Assembly: GCA_964432595.1 (NCBI GenBank)
Contig: CAYSOF010000001.1
Span: forward strand, 310,001-374,000
Source of the DNA: DASYLJ01 sp964432595
GTDB lineage: Bacteria; Desulfobacterota; Binatia; DP-6
Direction of reading: 5' to 3'
DNA: 64,000 bases
How positions within the stretch are numbered: the stretch's first letter is position 1; each line of letters opens with the position of its first letter. A program made the position numbers and the translations under genes. This document shows, in pieces, positions 18,529-26,735 of the stretch. The notes below the pieces were generated by a model. It did no database searches. It was not told the DNA's origin and worked only from the letters and a program-made list of their open reading frames with translations.

Positions 18529-18561
18529 CCGGGCGGCCGCGGAGACGTCGTGGCCGCCCGG
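18529..18561. terminator. Bidirectional hairpin between convergent genes
   Basis: CCGGGCGGCC pairs exactly with GGCCGCCCGG, and the inner bases can extend the stem. It starts 8 nt after the upstream stop and ends 20 nt before the stop of the opposing gene, so it can end transcription from both sides. Confidence 0.7.
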
Positions 18562-18581
18562 GGACGCGATGCCGACGCCGG

Positions 18582-19208
18582 TCACCGACAGCGGAGGATG
18601 TTGCCGCTGCCCGTCGTGACGCAGGTCGCGGCCGTCTCGCCGCACTGCCCGTTCGTCGCCAGCGGCGGCGCGAGGATCACCGTGCCCTTGATCGGCAGGT
18701 TCGCCGTGTCGATCGCGTAATTGCCGGTCTTGCCGGTCACGGAGAACTTGATCCGTCCGAAGTCGCTGTTGGCGCGGCGAATCTTGACGCCCGTGATGCC
18801 GTTCACCAGCGGAGCGACCTTCCCGTCGTTCTTGTAGAGCGAGCCGGAGCTGATGGACTTCCATCCGACCGACCCCGTGTAGCCGCCGGGCGGAACGAAG
18901 ATGTCCAATGCCGTGGCGCCGGTGCTGTCGGTGAAGAGGATGCGGAAACCGTTGCGCGATGGCGCGATCGGGTCCATCCCCGGCACGTTGGTCAGGGTGC
19001 CCTTGAACCTGAGCACGTCGTCGCCTCCCGGCGTGAGGAGCTTCGCGACGGAGATGGTGACGTTCTCGACCGACGTCGGGGCGATGTTGTTGCAGGGGTC
19101 GACCGCGTCGTCGATGCCGTCGCCGTCGCCGTCGAGCGCCAATGCCGTCCCGGCCATGCCGAGGACCAACGCGGCGGCCGCCAACGCCTTCGTGGTGCGA
19201 TTCGCCAT
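18582..19208 (-). CDS. Exported protein with Asp-rich repeat and recurrent beta domain
   Basis: 208 residues. The signal peptide (ALAAAALVLGMAGTALA) is followed at once by DGDGDGIDDAVDPCNN, a thrombospondin-type-3-like calcium-binding repeat. The rest is a single beta domain with the signature GGDDVLRFKGTL, WKSISSGSLYKND, NGITGVKIRR, GRIKFSVTGKTGNY, GQCGETAATC and a closing NILRCR. The same domain closes the GH39-like protein at 23.8-26.0 kb, and a degraded copy lies at 16.9 kb. GGGGGAG precedes the ATG. Function unknown; likely a cell-surface or secreted calcium-stabilised module. Confidence 0.7.
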   Translation of the reverse strand: MANRTTKALAAAALVLGMAGTALALDGDGDGIDDAVDPCNNIAPTSVENVTISVAKLLTPGGDDVLRFKGTLTNVPGMDPIAPSRNGFRILFTDSTGATALDIFVPPGGYTGSVGWKSISSGSLYKNDGKVAPLVNGITGVKIRRANSDFGRIKFSVTGKTGNYAIDTANLPIKGTVILAPPLATNGQCGETAATCVTTGSGNILRCR

Positions 19209-19318
19209 GATCTCCCCCTCTGGACCGCCCGGGCGTCCCGATCCGGCAGGGGTGTACTACGACCACGGCGATAGCTGTCAAGAAAAATGCCTGACGCGCT
19301 GCGTGGGTGAAGCGAGCG

Positions 19319-19353
19319 CACGGGGCGCCCGGCGTGCGGCCGGGCGCCCCGTG
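19319..19353 (-). terminator. Perfect 15-bp hairpin after the HtaA-like gene
   Basis: CACGGGGCGCCCGGC and GCCGGGCGCCCCGTG are exact reverse complements around a 5-nt loop (GTGCG). It begins 8 nt beyond the stop of the minus-strand HtaA-like gene and is the strongest hairpin noted in the window. Confidence 0.8.
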
Positions 19354-19361
19354 GACGGTGC

Positions 19362-20501
19362 TCAGCCCGGCAGCGGGGCGTCCGGGCAGGACGCCGGCGC
19401 CGGGTTCTTGGTGCCCTTGAACAGCTTGCCGGCCTTGTAGGTCTTCTTGCTCGACTCACCGACGCCCGCGCACAGCGCGGTGTCGCCCGACGCGACGACG
19501 ACCGACACGTCCTGCGGCTCGGTGGCCAGCGAGTGGCTGAGCCCCGCGCCCTTGCCGGTGATCTTGAGACCGCCGGCGACGATCTGCGCCGCGGAGACCG
19601 GGCCGAGGAGACGCTTCGAGTCGGCGTACTTGTAGCCGGCGACGACGCCCTTCTTGAGCACCGCCGTCCAGTTCGACGCCGGCAGCGTGTACGTGGCGTC
19701 GAAGGTGCTGCTCACGACGCGGACGGTGGCGCCGTCGACGGTCGGGTCGACGTCCGTCGGCACCACCAGCGGCTCCTTCGTGACGACGACGGTCAGCGCG
19801 CGCTTGTCCGGCTTCGCCGGGTCGTCCTTCAGGAGGAGATTCGTCGACGCGATCGGCGTGCCCGTCGGCGGCTCCTCGAACGGCAGGACGATCCGGATCG
19901 GATCGAGCGCATTCCCGGCGGACAAGAAGCCGCCGAGCGCGGTGGCCGCCTCGGCCGTGACCACGCCGTTGCCGAGCTGCCACGTGACGGTCGTGGCGGT
20001 GGGCGTCACGCTCGTCAGGTCGTACTCACCGAGGTTCATGCGCTCGTTGAGATCGGGAACCGTCGGGAGGTCGCTGTTCAGCACGACGAGGACGTTCAGG
20101 ATCGCCGAGCCGTCGGCCGCGATCGTCACGACGGGGTCGATGATCGACAGCACGAACAGGTGATCGGGCCTGGTGAACGTGACGTTGCCCTGCAGGTCGA
20201 TCGTCCCGGCGCCGCTCGGGAGCGCGTAGTCCCAGTCGGTCGCGGTCCAACCGAAGACGTTCGTGTTCGCGGCCAGCTTGGGATCGCAGCCGCCGCGGAG
20301 GGTGTCGGGGTTCGGGTCGCAGGTCGCGCCGGCGCCGGCGGTGATGGGCGGCGAGCCGGTGCCGCCGTAGACGTAGCCGCGGAAGGCCTGGCGGAAGCCC
20401 CAGTCGCCTTCGTCGGCGGCGAGACCGACCGCGGGGGACGCCAGCAGCAGGGCAAGGGCGGCGAGCGCCCGGTTGGAGGACCGTCGAGTCGTCGAGTGCA
20501 T
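19362..20501 (-). CDS. Exported HtaA-domain-like protein with recurrent beta domain
   Basis: 379 residues; the ATG follows AAAGGAAA and opens a signal peptide (ALAALALLLASPAVGLA). Residues ~31-220 resemble an HtaA domain (DWGFRQAFRGYVYGG, PDHLFVLSIIDPVVTI, AILNVLVVLNS, MNLGEYDLTSV). In actinobacteria this domain binds haem at the cell surface. The C-terminal ~160 residues are the window's recurrent beta module (NWTAVLKKGVVAGYKYADSK, GPVSAAQIVAGGLKITGKG, ending CPDAPLPG). A role in haem or ligand binding is inferred; the HtaA Tyr/His ligands were not verified. Confidence 0.65.
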   Translation of the reverse strand: MHSTTRRSSNRALAALALLLASPAVGLAADEGDWGFRQAFRGYVYGGTGSPPITAGAGATCDPNPDTLRGGCDPKLAANTNVFGWTATDWDYALPSGAGTIDLQGNVTFTRPDHLFVLSIIDPVVTIAADGSAILNVLVVLNSDLPTVPDLNERMNLGEYDLTSVTPTATTVTWQLGNGVVTAEAATALGGFLSAGNALDPIRIVLPFEEPPTGTPIASTNLLLKDDPAKPDKRALTVVVTKEPLVVPTDVDPTVDGATVRVVSSTFDATYTLPASNWTAVLKKGVVAGYKYADSKRLLGPVSAAQIVAGGLKITGKGAGLSHSLATEPQDVSVVVASGDTALCAGVGESSKKTYKAGKLFKGTKNPAPASCPDAPLPG

Positions 20502-20620
20502 GAGCCGGTTTCCTTTCGATTGTCGCTCGACTCTCGGGGAGCTCTCGGAGCGCCTGGGTTTGGGTGCCTGGGTTACCAAGTGACGCCCGGTCGGGCCAGG
20601 CGAAAAGATGGGCCGCGAAA

Positions 20621-21295
20621 TTAATCCAAGTCGGCCGAAGCCCGTCCGGAGGGGGCCGGACCGAACAGGAGCAGACAGACGGCGTCGGCGTGGGCCTCGA
20701 TCACCTCGTCGGACGTCGGATCGAGGCCGCTCAGGCGGCGGCACTCCGGGCCGAGGACGAACATCGTCGGCCCGGCGCCGGTGAGCAGATAGTACAGGTG
20801 CGCCGCCGGGATCGGCGGCACCGCGCCCTCGTGGGCGAGCCGCTCGAACAGCGCCGTCGTGACCTCGTAGAGCGGGCGGACGAGTCCGACGATGTAGTCC
20901 GTCCGCGGCCCGTCGGCCTTGGACTCCTGCATGATGATCCGGTGCAGCTGCGGGTTCCGCGCGGAGAAGACGACGAACTCCCGGACCCGGAGCCTGGCCG
21001 TCGTCAGGTCGTCGACGCCGCGGAGCCCGGCCATCCGTTCGTCCATCGTCCGGTGGAGCCGTTCGAACAGCGAATCGACCACCGCCCGCCACAGCTCGTC
21101 CTTCGAGCGGAAGTGGTAGTTGAGGAGCGGTTGCGTCACGCCGGCGCGCGCCGCGATCTCGCGCGTGCTCGCGCCGGCGAACGAGCGGTCGGAGAAGAGG
21201 TCGGCCGCCGCCGTCAGGATACGGTCGCGGGTCGGGTCCGCGGACGGTCGCATCGCCCTGGGCTGTGCCTTCGTCACGATGATCCTTGATCGCAC
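20621..21295 (-). CDS. TetR/AcrR-family transcriptional repressor
   Basis: 224 residues. The N-terminal HTH is complete (RDRILTAAADLFSDRSFAGA, STREIAARAGVTQPLLNYHF, RSKDELWRAVVDS), followed by a helical ligand domain. It is divergent from the hydrolase-amidohydrolase pair with only 49 bp between starts, and that gap holds an inverted repeat. It most likely represses the pair and itself, and is released by a substrate or product of that pathway (inference from layout). Confidence 0.85.
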   Translation of the reverse strand: MRSRIIVTKAQPRAMRPSADPTRDRILTAAADLFSDRSFAGASTREIAARAGVTQPLLNYHFRSKDELWRAVVDSLFERLHRTMDERMAGLRGVDDLTTARLRVREFVVFSARNPQLHRIIMQESKADGPRTDYIVGLVRPLYEVTTALFERLAHEGAVPPIPAAHLYYLLTGAGPTMFVLGPECRRLSGLDPTSDEVIEAHADAVCLLLFGPAPSGRASADLD

Positions 21296-21316
21296 GAGCA
21301 GGGTATTGACGGAAAG

Positions 21317-21332
21317 CTGATCGAGTGATCAG
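21317..21332. promoter_or_regulatory. Inverted repeat, candidate TetR operator
   Basis: CTGATC-GAGT-GATCAG is a perfect 6-bp inverted repeat in the 49-bp gap between the TetR gene and the alpha/beta-hydrolase gene. A TTGACG hexamer lies just upstream (21306-21311), so binding would cover the start region of the rightward gene. Confidence 0.5.
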
Positions 21333-21344
21333 ACAGCGGCCGGC

Positions 21345-22295
21345 ATGACGACGCATCGCGGGCGCTACGGTCCCCACAATCCCGCCGAGACGTACGTCGC
21401 GCACGCGTTCCCCGAGCAGGCCGTCGACCTCGGCGAGGTGCAGATGAGCTACGCCACCGCCGGGGACGCCTCGTCGCCGGCCCTGCTGCTCATCCCCGGT
21501 CAGACCGAATCGTGGTGGGGCTACGAAGCCGCGATGCCCCGGTTGGCCGAGCACTTCGAGGTGTTCGCGGTGGATCTGCGAGGGCAGGGCCGCAGCACGC
21601 GGACGCCGGGTCGGTACACGCTCGACAACATGGGCAACGATCTCGTCCGCTTCATCGACACCGTCATCGAGCGCCCGACGTACGTGAGCGGGCTGTCCTC
21701 CGGCGGCGTGCTGGCGTCCTGGTTGTCGGCGTATGCGAAGCCCGGGCAGATCGTCGCCGCGCCGTACGAGGACCCGCCGCTGTTCGCGTCCGAGATCCGT
21801 CCGGCCATGGGACCGGGCATCCGCCAGTGCATCGGGCCGGTGTTCGAGCTGTGGAGCAGCTACCTCGGCGATCAGTGGTCGGTCGGCGCGTGGGACGCCA
21901 TGCGTGCCGCCGCGCCCGAGCGCCTGCCCGAGTGGCTGCAGGGCATGCCGGTGCCGGACGAGCCGCCGCAGACCCTCAAGGAGTACGACCCGGAGTGGGC
22001 CCGCGCCTTCTGGACGGGAACCGTGGCGGCGTCGTGCGATCACGAGCGGATGCTGCGCAGCGTGAAGGTTCCGGTGCTGCTCACCCACCATCTGCGCATC
22101 ACCGACGACGCGACCGGATTCCTGTTCGGCGCCATGTCGGACCAGCAGGCGCAGCGGGTGCAGGACCTGCTGCACGGCGCCGGCGTGCGCGTCGCGTATC
22201 GCTCGTTCCCCGACGTCGGCCACTCGATGCACGGCGACCGGCCGGACCTCTACGTCGACACGCTGCTCGAGTGGGTGAGGTCGCTCGACGCGTGA
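21345..22295 (+). CDS. Alpha/beta-fold hydrolase
   Basis: 316 residues. The nucleophile elbow is SGLSSGGV (Ser in the usual GxSxG slot), the acid is likely in RITDDAT and the His is in DVGHSMHG near the end. An oxyanion-type loop is LIPGQTESWWGYE. The family cleaves esters, C-C bonds or epoxides; substrate unknown. Its stop overlaps the GTG start of the amidohydrolase (GTGA), so the two are translationally coupled. Such a pair suggests consecutive steps in catabolism of a ring- or ester-containing compound. Confidence 0.8.
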   Translation: MTTHRGRYGPHNPAETYVAHAFPEQAVDLGEVQMSYATAGDASSPALLLIPGQTESWWGYEAAMPRLAEHFEVFAVDLRGQGRSTRTPGRYTLDNMGNDLVRFIDTVIERPTYVSGLSSGGVLASWLSAYAKPGQIVAAPYEDPPLFASEIRPAMGPGIRQCIGPVFELWSSYLGDQWSVGAWDAMRAAAPERLPEWLQGMPVPDEPPQTLKEYDPEWARAFWTGTVAASCDHERMLRSVKVPVLLTHHLRITDDATGFLFGAMSDQQAQRVQDLLHGAGVRVAYRSFPDVGHSMHGDRPDLYVDTLLEWVRSLDA

Positions 22296-23236
22296 CCGTG
22301 CCGAACAAGATCGACGTCCACGCGCACTACCTGCCGGAGACCTACCGGGCGGCGTTGGTCGCGGCAGGTCACGATCGGCCCGACGGCTTCCCGTTCGTTC
22401 CGGAATGGTCGGCCGAGGAGCACGTGGCCGCGATGGACAGGCTCGGCATCGCCACGTCGCTCCTGTCGATCTCGTCGCCCGGCGTCTGGTTCGGCGCCGC
22501 GACGGCGGCCCGCGATCTCGCGCGCGAGATGAACGAGACCGGTCGGCGCGCCGTCGTCGACCATCCGGGACGGTTCGGGCTGTTCGCGTCGCTGCCGCTG
22601 CCCGACGTCGACGCCGCCGTCGCCGAGATCGCCTACTGCTGCGACCGTCTCGACGCGGACGGATTCGTGCTGCTCACGAACGTCGGCGGCACGTACCTCG
22701 GCGATCCGTCGTGGGCGCCGGTGTTCCGCGAGCTCGATCGCCGGCAGGCGCGCGTGCTCGTCCATCCGACGTCGCCGGCGTGCTGGGAGCACACGTCGTT
22801 GGGACGGCCGCGGCCGATGCTCGAGTTCTTCTTCGATACGACGCGCGCCGTGGTCGACCTCGTCCTGAACGGCACCGTCGCGCGCCACCCCGGCATCGAG
22901 CTGATCGTTCCGCACGCCGGCGCGACGCTCCCGATGATCGTCGACCGCGTGAACGTGTTCTCGCGGCTACTCGCCATCGACCCGTCCGTCGACGTGCTGC
23001 GCGACGTCGCACGCCTTCACTACGACCTGGCCGGCTTCCCGATTCCGCGTCAGCTCGACGCGCTGCTGACGATCACGACGCGCGAGCATCTCCACTACGG
23101 CAGCGACTTCCCGTTCACGCCGGAGGCCGCGATCGCCATGGCCGCAGAGCGTCTCGACGCGACGGGCTCGCTGGTGGAGGCGCTGCGGAGCAACACCGAG
23201 CGCCTCTTCCCGGCGCTCGCCGCAGCGCAGCGGTGA
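22292..23236 (+). CDS. Amidohydrolase-2 family metal-dependent hydrolase/decarboxylase
   Basis: 314 residues of the ACMSD-like TIM barrel. Metal ligands are visible in KIDVHAHYLP at the N-terminus, LVHPTSPACW (~150), IVPHAGATLP (~205) and the Asp of HYGSDFPFTP (~275). Family members are decarboxylases or hydrolases of aromatic and related acids. The GTG start was chosen because it overlaps the preceding stop by 4 bp. Partner of the alpha/beta-hydrolase under the divergent TetR. Confidence 0.85.
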   Translation: MTVPNKIDVHAHYLPETYRAALVAAGHDRPDGFPFVPEWSAEEHVAAMDRLGIATSLLSISSPGVWFGAATAARDLAREMNETGRRAVVDHPGRFGLFASLPLPDVDAAVAEIAYCCDRLDADGFVLLTNVGGTYLGDPSWAPVFRELDRRQARVLVHPTSPACWEHTSLGRPRPMLEFFFDTTRAVVDLVLNGTVARHPGIELIVPHAGATLPMIVDRVNVFSRLLAIDPSVDVLRDVARLHYDLAGFPIPRQLDALLTITTREHLHYGSDFPFTPEAAIAMAAERLDATGSLVEALRSNTERLFPALAAAQR

Positions 23237-23320
23237 CGCGGCGGCCGCCGCCGTCGTCTACGGTCGCGGCGTGTCGAATTCCGCCGTCCCCGGTCGACGA
23301 TGGTCCAGGAGGAATTCCCG

Positions 23321-23692
23321 ATGAAGTACCTGTGCCTGGCCTACTACGACGAGAAGAAGTTCGAGACGCTCACGCCGGCGGACATGGCAGCGATCGGCGC
23401 GGAATGCCGTCCGCACGACGAGGACCTGCGGCGGACCGGCCAGCTGCTCGAAGTCGGCTCGCTCGCGGCCACGAGGGACTCGGTGAGCCTGCGCCCACGC
23501 GGCGGCAAGGTGTCCGTGACGGACGGACCGTTCGCCGAGACCAAGGAGCAGCTGGGCAGCTACTTCCTGATCGAGGCGCGCGATCTCGACGACGCGATCG
23601 CCGTCGCGTCGAAGCATCCCGCGGCCCGGCTCAACGAGCATCTCGGCTGGGGCATCGAGATCCGTCCGATCGAGCTTTGCCGCGTGGGGTGA
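23321..23692 (+). CDS. YCII-related (DGPF-type) protein
   Basis: 123 residues; the ATG is preceded by CAGGAGGAA. It has the family hallmarks MKYLCLAYYDE at the start, DGPFAETKEQLGSYFLIEA in the middle and HPAARLNEHLGWGIEIRPI at the end. These small dimeric ferredoxin-like proteins are often encoded beside ECF sigma factors, where their role is unclear. Here no sigma gene is adjacent, so it is an orphan copy. Confidence 0.85.
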   Translation: MKYLCLAYYDEKKFETLTPADMAAIGAECRPHDEDLRRTGQLLEVGSLAATRDSVSLRPRGGKVSVTDGPFAETKEQLGSYFLIEARDLDDAIAVASKHPAARLNEHLGWGIEIRPIELCRVG

Positions 23693-23703
23693 CGTCTTTC
23701 TTC

Positions 23704-23733
23704 TTGACGGGTAGACGGGTCATCTCCGACTAT
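23704..23733 (+). promoter_or_regulatory. Possible housekeeping-type promoter before the GH39-like gene
   Basis: TTGACG, an 18-nt spacer and GACTAT lie about 22 bp before the ATG of the exported GH39-like gene. A 7-bp direct repeat GACGGGT-A-GACGGGT overlaps it and might be a regulator site. Matches are partial. Confidence 0.35.
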
Positions 23734-23755
23734 CGTCGGCAGCGGGAGAGACATC

Positions 23756-25993
23756 ATGCTGAGGCGCTGCGTCCCGGTCCTTCTCGTCGCGTTGCTGCTC
23801 ACCCCGTCGGCTCGCGCCGAGGAGATCACGCTCAGCGTGCACGGCGGCACCCCGGCCGGCACGCTGCCCACCTTCTTCGAGCCGTCCGCCTTCTTCGGCT
23901 GGACGAGCACGCCGATGAAGCTGGACTTCGCGGTCGACGCGGTCCGCTCCAACGGCCTGGTCGTCGAGTCGACGCAGCTGCTCCTCGGTCCGTCGACGAG
24001 CCTCGCCGATTACCAGGCCCGGCTCGCGCAGAGCGGGCTCGCGACGGTGGCGGCGCTCACCGCGCAGGCCGGCGGGCAGTTCCTGCTGCAGGTGCACGGC
24101 ATGCCGCGGTGGATCTCGAAGTCGGCCGTCGTCGCCACGCCGCCCGGCTGCGAGGAGGAGTGGCCCACCTACCAGACCGTCGCGCCCGACCCGGCCAAGT
24201 GGGCGCAATGGGAGGCGGCGATCGCCGCGACGGTGACGCACTTCAACGTCACCCACGGGCTCGACAACGTCTGGTACCAGTTCTGGGAGGAGCCCGACGC
24301 GCCGTGCTTCTGGACCGACACGCAGGCCGAGTTCCTCGAGACGTGGCGTCATTTCGTCGCGGGAGCGCGCAGCGCCGATCCCGCCGCGCGCGTCGGCGGC
24401 CCGGAGCCGGCGGGCGGCCCCGACAGCATCAAGCCGGGCACGTCGTGGGCGATCATGCCGTCCTTCATCGAGTTCTCGGCGGCGCAGGGCATCCAGCCGA
24501 GCTTCATCAGCTATCATTTGTTCGGCAGCGCACCCGAGCAGAACCGGCGCGCCAACCGTCGCGTGCTCGACCTGCTCGCCGCGAACGGCTTCCCGCCGCT
24601 CCCTATCGTGGTCGGCAGCTGGAACCCGCTCGACGCCTGCTTCGAGCCGAACATGCAGCGCGACGATCCGAGCTGGCCGTCGCCGCCGTCGGCGCTCGGC
24701 TGCTGGCAGACCGACAACGAGATGGGCGCGAGCTACTCGTTGGCCTTCCTGGCGCACCTCGCCCACGGCGGCGTGGCCGGCTACCAGGCGATGTATCAGC
24801 TCGACGACGCCGACTGGGGCGGCAGCGAGGAGTTCCCGCACGACTGGGGGCTGCGCACCAACAAGAACAAGCACGGCCTCCGGAAGGCGATCTATCACGC
24901 GCAGACCATCGTCGGCCGCATGCCGCGCAGCCTCGTGTCCGTCGACCTGGCGCACGCCAATGGGGCGGACGAGTACTTCCCGCACGTCTACGCGCTGGCG
25001 GGCGTCGAGAGCGAGCGCCTCGGCGTGCTCCTGTGGAGCTACGTGACCAGCCCGGGCCGTCAGGCGGTCGAGGTGCTCCGCGACATGGGATACGGCCCTG
25101 CCGACTTCGCGCGCTGGGGCGGGCAGGCGCGCGTCGCGCTGTTCCTCGCCGGCGCGATCGCGGTGGGCGACGTCACGCCGGTGCCGTCGGAGCAGACGGA
25201 CCTCCTGCGGATGAAGACCGTGTTCCAACGCCAGCGCGCGCTCGTCACCGAGCGCAGCGACGTGTCGCTCGCGATCGACGGCTTCGCGTCGTCGAGCGGC
25301 TACCGCGTGACGCGCTGGCTGATCGACGCCACGCACAACAACACCTACGGCACGTACGTCGCGTCGGGACTGAACGCGGCGATCGCCACCGAAAAGCTGC
25401 AGCAGCTCGACACGCTGCTGGTGACGAGCCTTGCGGGAATTCCCGACGTCGACCTCGCGCCGTACGCGGTGATGCTGCTCGAAATCGAGCGGAACGCCGG
25501 CGTGAGCAGCTGCACGAACCCGTCGACCCTCGGCGGCGCGCGTCTCGGGCTGAGCAAGCTGCAGGCGCCGTCGGGCGACGATCAGCTGAAGCTCGGCGGC
25601 ACCGTCATGGTCACGACGACCCCGCCGATCGACCCGGCGGCGAACGGATTGCGCCTGACGCTCGCGACGAACGCGGGGGTCGTGCTCGCGGACCTCACGG
25701 CGGCTGCGGGATCGCGTTGGAAGGCGAACGGCGCAGGCACGGCCTGGAAGTATCGCGACCCGGCGGCGGCGAGCGGCATCGTCACCGCGACGGTGAAGGC
25801 GATCGAGCCGGCGGGCACGCTGAAGGTGAAGGTCAAGGCGCGCGGACTCGCGCTCGGCGCCGCGCCTGCCGGATCGCCGCCCGTGGCGACGGTCGCGTTC
25901 GGCGCACCGACCGCGGCGCCGGGCCAGTGCGGCGTCACGGCGTTCGCGGCGTGTCGGACGGCGGCGAGCGGCGCGTCGATGAAGTGTCCCTGA
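23756..25993 (+). CDS. Exported GH39-like glycoside hydrolase with recurrent C-terminal beta domain
   Basis: 745 residues with a signal peptide (VPVLLVALLLTPSARA). Residues ~25-450 look like a (beta/alpha)8 glycosidase: VHGMPRWISK, then VWYQFWEEPDAPCFW, where Glu179 before Pro corresponds to the acid/base of clan A (usual W-N-E-P), and later PIVVGSWNPLD and GGVAGYQAMYQLDDADWGG. The nucleophile Glu was not located with certainty. The last ~160 residues are the recurrent module (GDDQLKLGGTVMV, RWKANGAGTAWKYRDP, GTLKVKVKARG, GQCGVTAFAAC, SMKCP). Probably a secreted xylan/oligosaccharide-acting enzyme. Its 3' end overlaps the convergent PIMT gene by 59 bp. Confidence 0.65.
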   Translation: MLRRCVPVLLVALLLTPSARAEEITLSVHGGTPAGTLPTFFEPSAFFGWTSTPMKLDFAVDAVRSNGLVVESTQLLLGPSTSLADYQARLAQSGLATVAALTAQAGGQFLLQVHGMPRWISKSAVVATPPGCEEEWPTYQTVAPDPAKWAQWEAAIAATVTHFNVTHGLDNVWYQFWEEPDAPCFWTDTQAEFLETWRHFVAGARSADPAARVGGPEPAGGPDSIKPGTSWAIMPSFIEFSAAQGIQPSFISYHLFGSAPEQNRRANRRVLDLLAANGFPPLPIVVGSWNPLDACFEPNMQRDDPSWPSPPSALGCWQTDNEMGASYSLAFLAHLAHGGVAGYQAMYQLDDADWGGSEEFPHDWGLRTNKNKHGLRKAIYHAQTIVGRMPRSLVSVDLAHANGADEYFPHVYALAGVESERLGVLLWSYVTSPGRQAVEVLRDMGYGPADFARWGGQARVALFLAGAIAVGDVTPVPSEQTDLLRMKTVFQRQRALVTERSDVSLAIDGFASSSGYRVTRWLIDATHNNTYGTYVASGLNAAIATEKLQQLDTLLVTSLAGIPDVDLAPYAVMLLEIERNAGVSSCTNPSTLGGARLGLSKLQAPSGDDQLKLGGTVMVTTTPPIDPAANGLRLTLATNAGVVLADLTAAAGSRWKANGAGTAWKYRDPAAASGIVTATVKAIEPAGTLKVKVKARGLALGAAPAGSPPVATVAFGAPTAAPGQCGVTAFAACRTAASGASMKCP

Positions 25994-26672
25994 GCGCTTC
26001 GCCGGTCATCGGGACGAAGCGCACCGGCACGGTGCGCTCGACCTCGACGCCCGTGCGCGTGCGGCGATGCACCTCGAGCATCTGCTCGCGGGTGCCGACG
26101 GGAATGACGAGCCGTCCGCCCGGCGCGAGCTGCTCGAGGAGCGGCGCCGGGACCTTGCCCGGCGCCGCCGTCACGATCACGGCGTCGAACGGCGCGGCGT
26201 CCGGCCAGCCGCGGTAGCCGTCACCCGTCCGGAGATGCACGCGCCCGTATCCGAGCCGGCGCAGCGTCTCCGCGGCCCGTCGTGCCAGCGGCTCGACGAT
26301 CTCGATCGAGTACACGTCCTTCGCCAGCTCGGCGAGGACGGCGGCCTGGTAGCCCGACCCCGTCCCGACCTCGAGCACCTTGGCCCCCGGCCGGATGGCC
26401 GCGAGCTCGGTCATGAGCGCCACGATGTACGGCTGGCTGATCGTCTGCTCGTGCCCGATGGGCAGCGGCGTGTCGTCGTACGCCCGCGCCGACATGTCGG
26501 AGGGCACGAACTCGTGCCGCGGGACGGCGCGCATGGCCGCGAGCACGCGGGCGTCGTCGATCCCGCGCGCCTCGAGCTGCGTCGTCACCATGCGGTCGCG
26601 CAGCTCGGCCTGGTCACCGGCGCGTGCGCTCGCCATGAGGACGAGGAGCATCGCCATCACGCGCGACATCAT
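25935..26672 (-). CDS. pcm: Protein-L-isoaspartate O-methyltransferase with signal peptide
   Basis: 245 residues. The SAM-binding motif I is AKVLEVGTGSGYQAAVLAEL, with PLPIGHEQTISQPYIVALM before it and DAVIVTAAPGKVPAPL after, all standard for PIMT. The enzyme methylates isoaspartyl residues of damaged proteins to start repair. Unlike cytoplasmic Pcm (~210 aa), it begins with a hydrophobic segment (RVMAMLLVLMASARAGDQ) that looks like a signal peptide, suggesting periplasmic action. SAM supply there is an open question. It overlaps the convergent GH39-like gene at the 3' end. Confidence 0.85.
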   Translation of the reverse strand: MMSRVMAMLLVLMASARAGDQAELRDRMVTTQLEARGIDDARVLAAMRAVPRHEFVPSDMSARAYDDTPLPIGHEQTISQPYIVALMTELAAIRPGAKVLEVGTGSGYQAAVLAELAKDVYSIEIVEPLARRAAETLRRLGYGRVHLRTGDGYRGWPDAAPFDAVIVTAAPGKVPAPLLEQLAPGGRLVIPVGTREQMLEVHRRTRTGVEVERTVPVRFVPMTGEALRDTSSTRRSPPSDTPRTP

Positions 26673-26735
26673 CGCCGACGCTAGCCGATCCGGGCTCGAC
26701 GCGCATCCCCGGGTGTGCGAGGAGCCGGTGACGAC

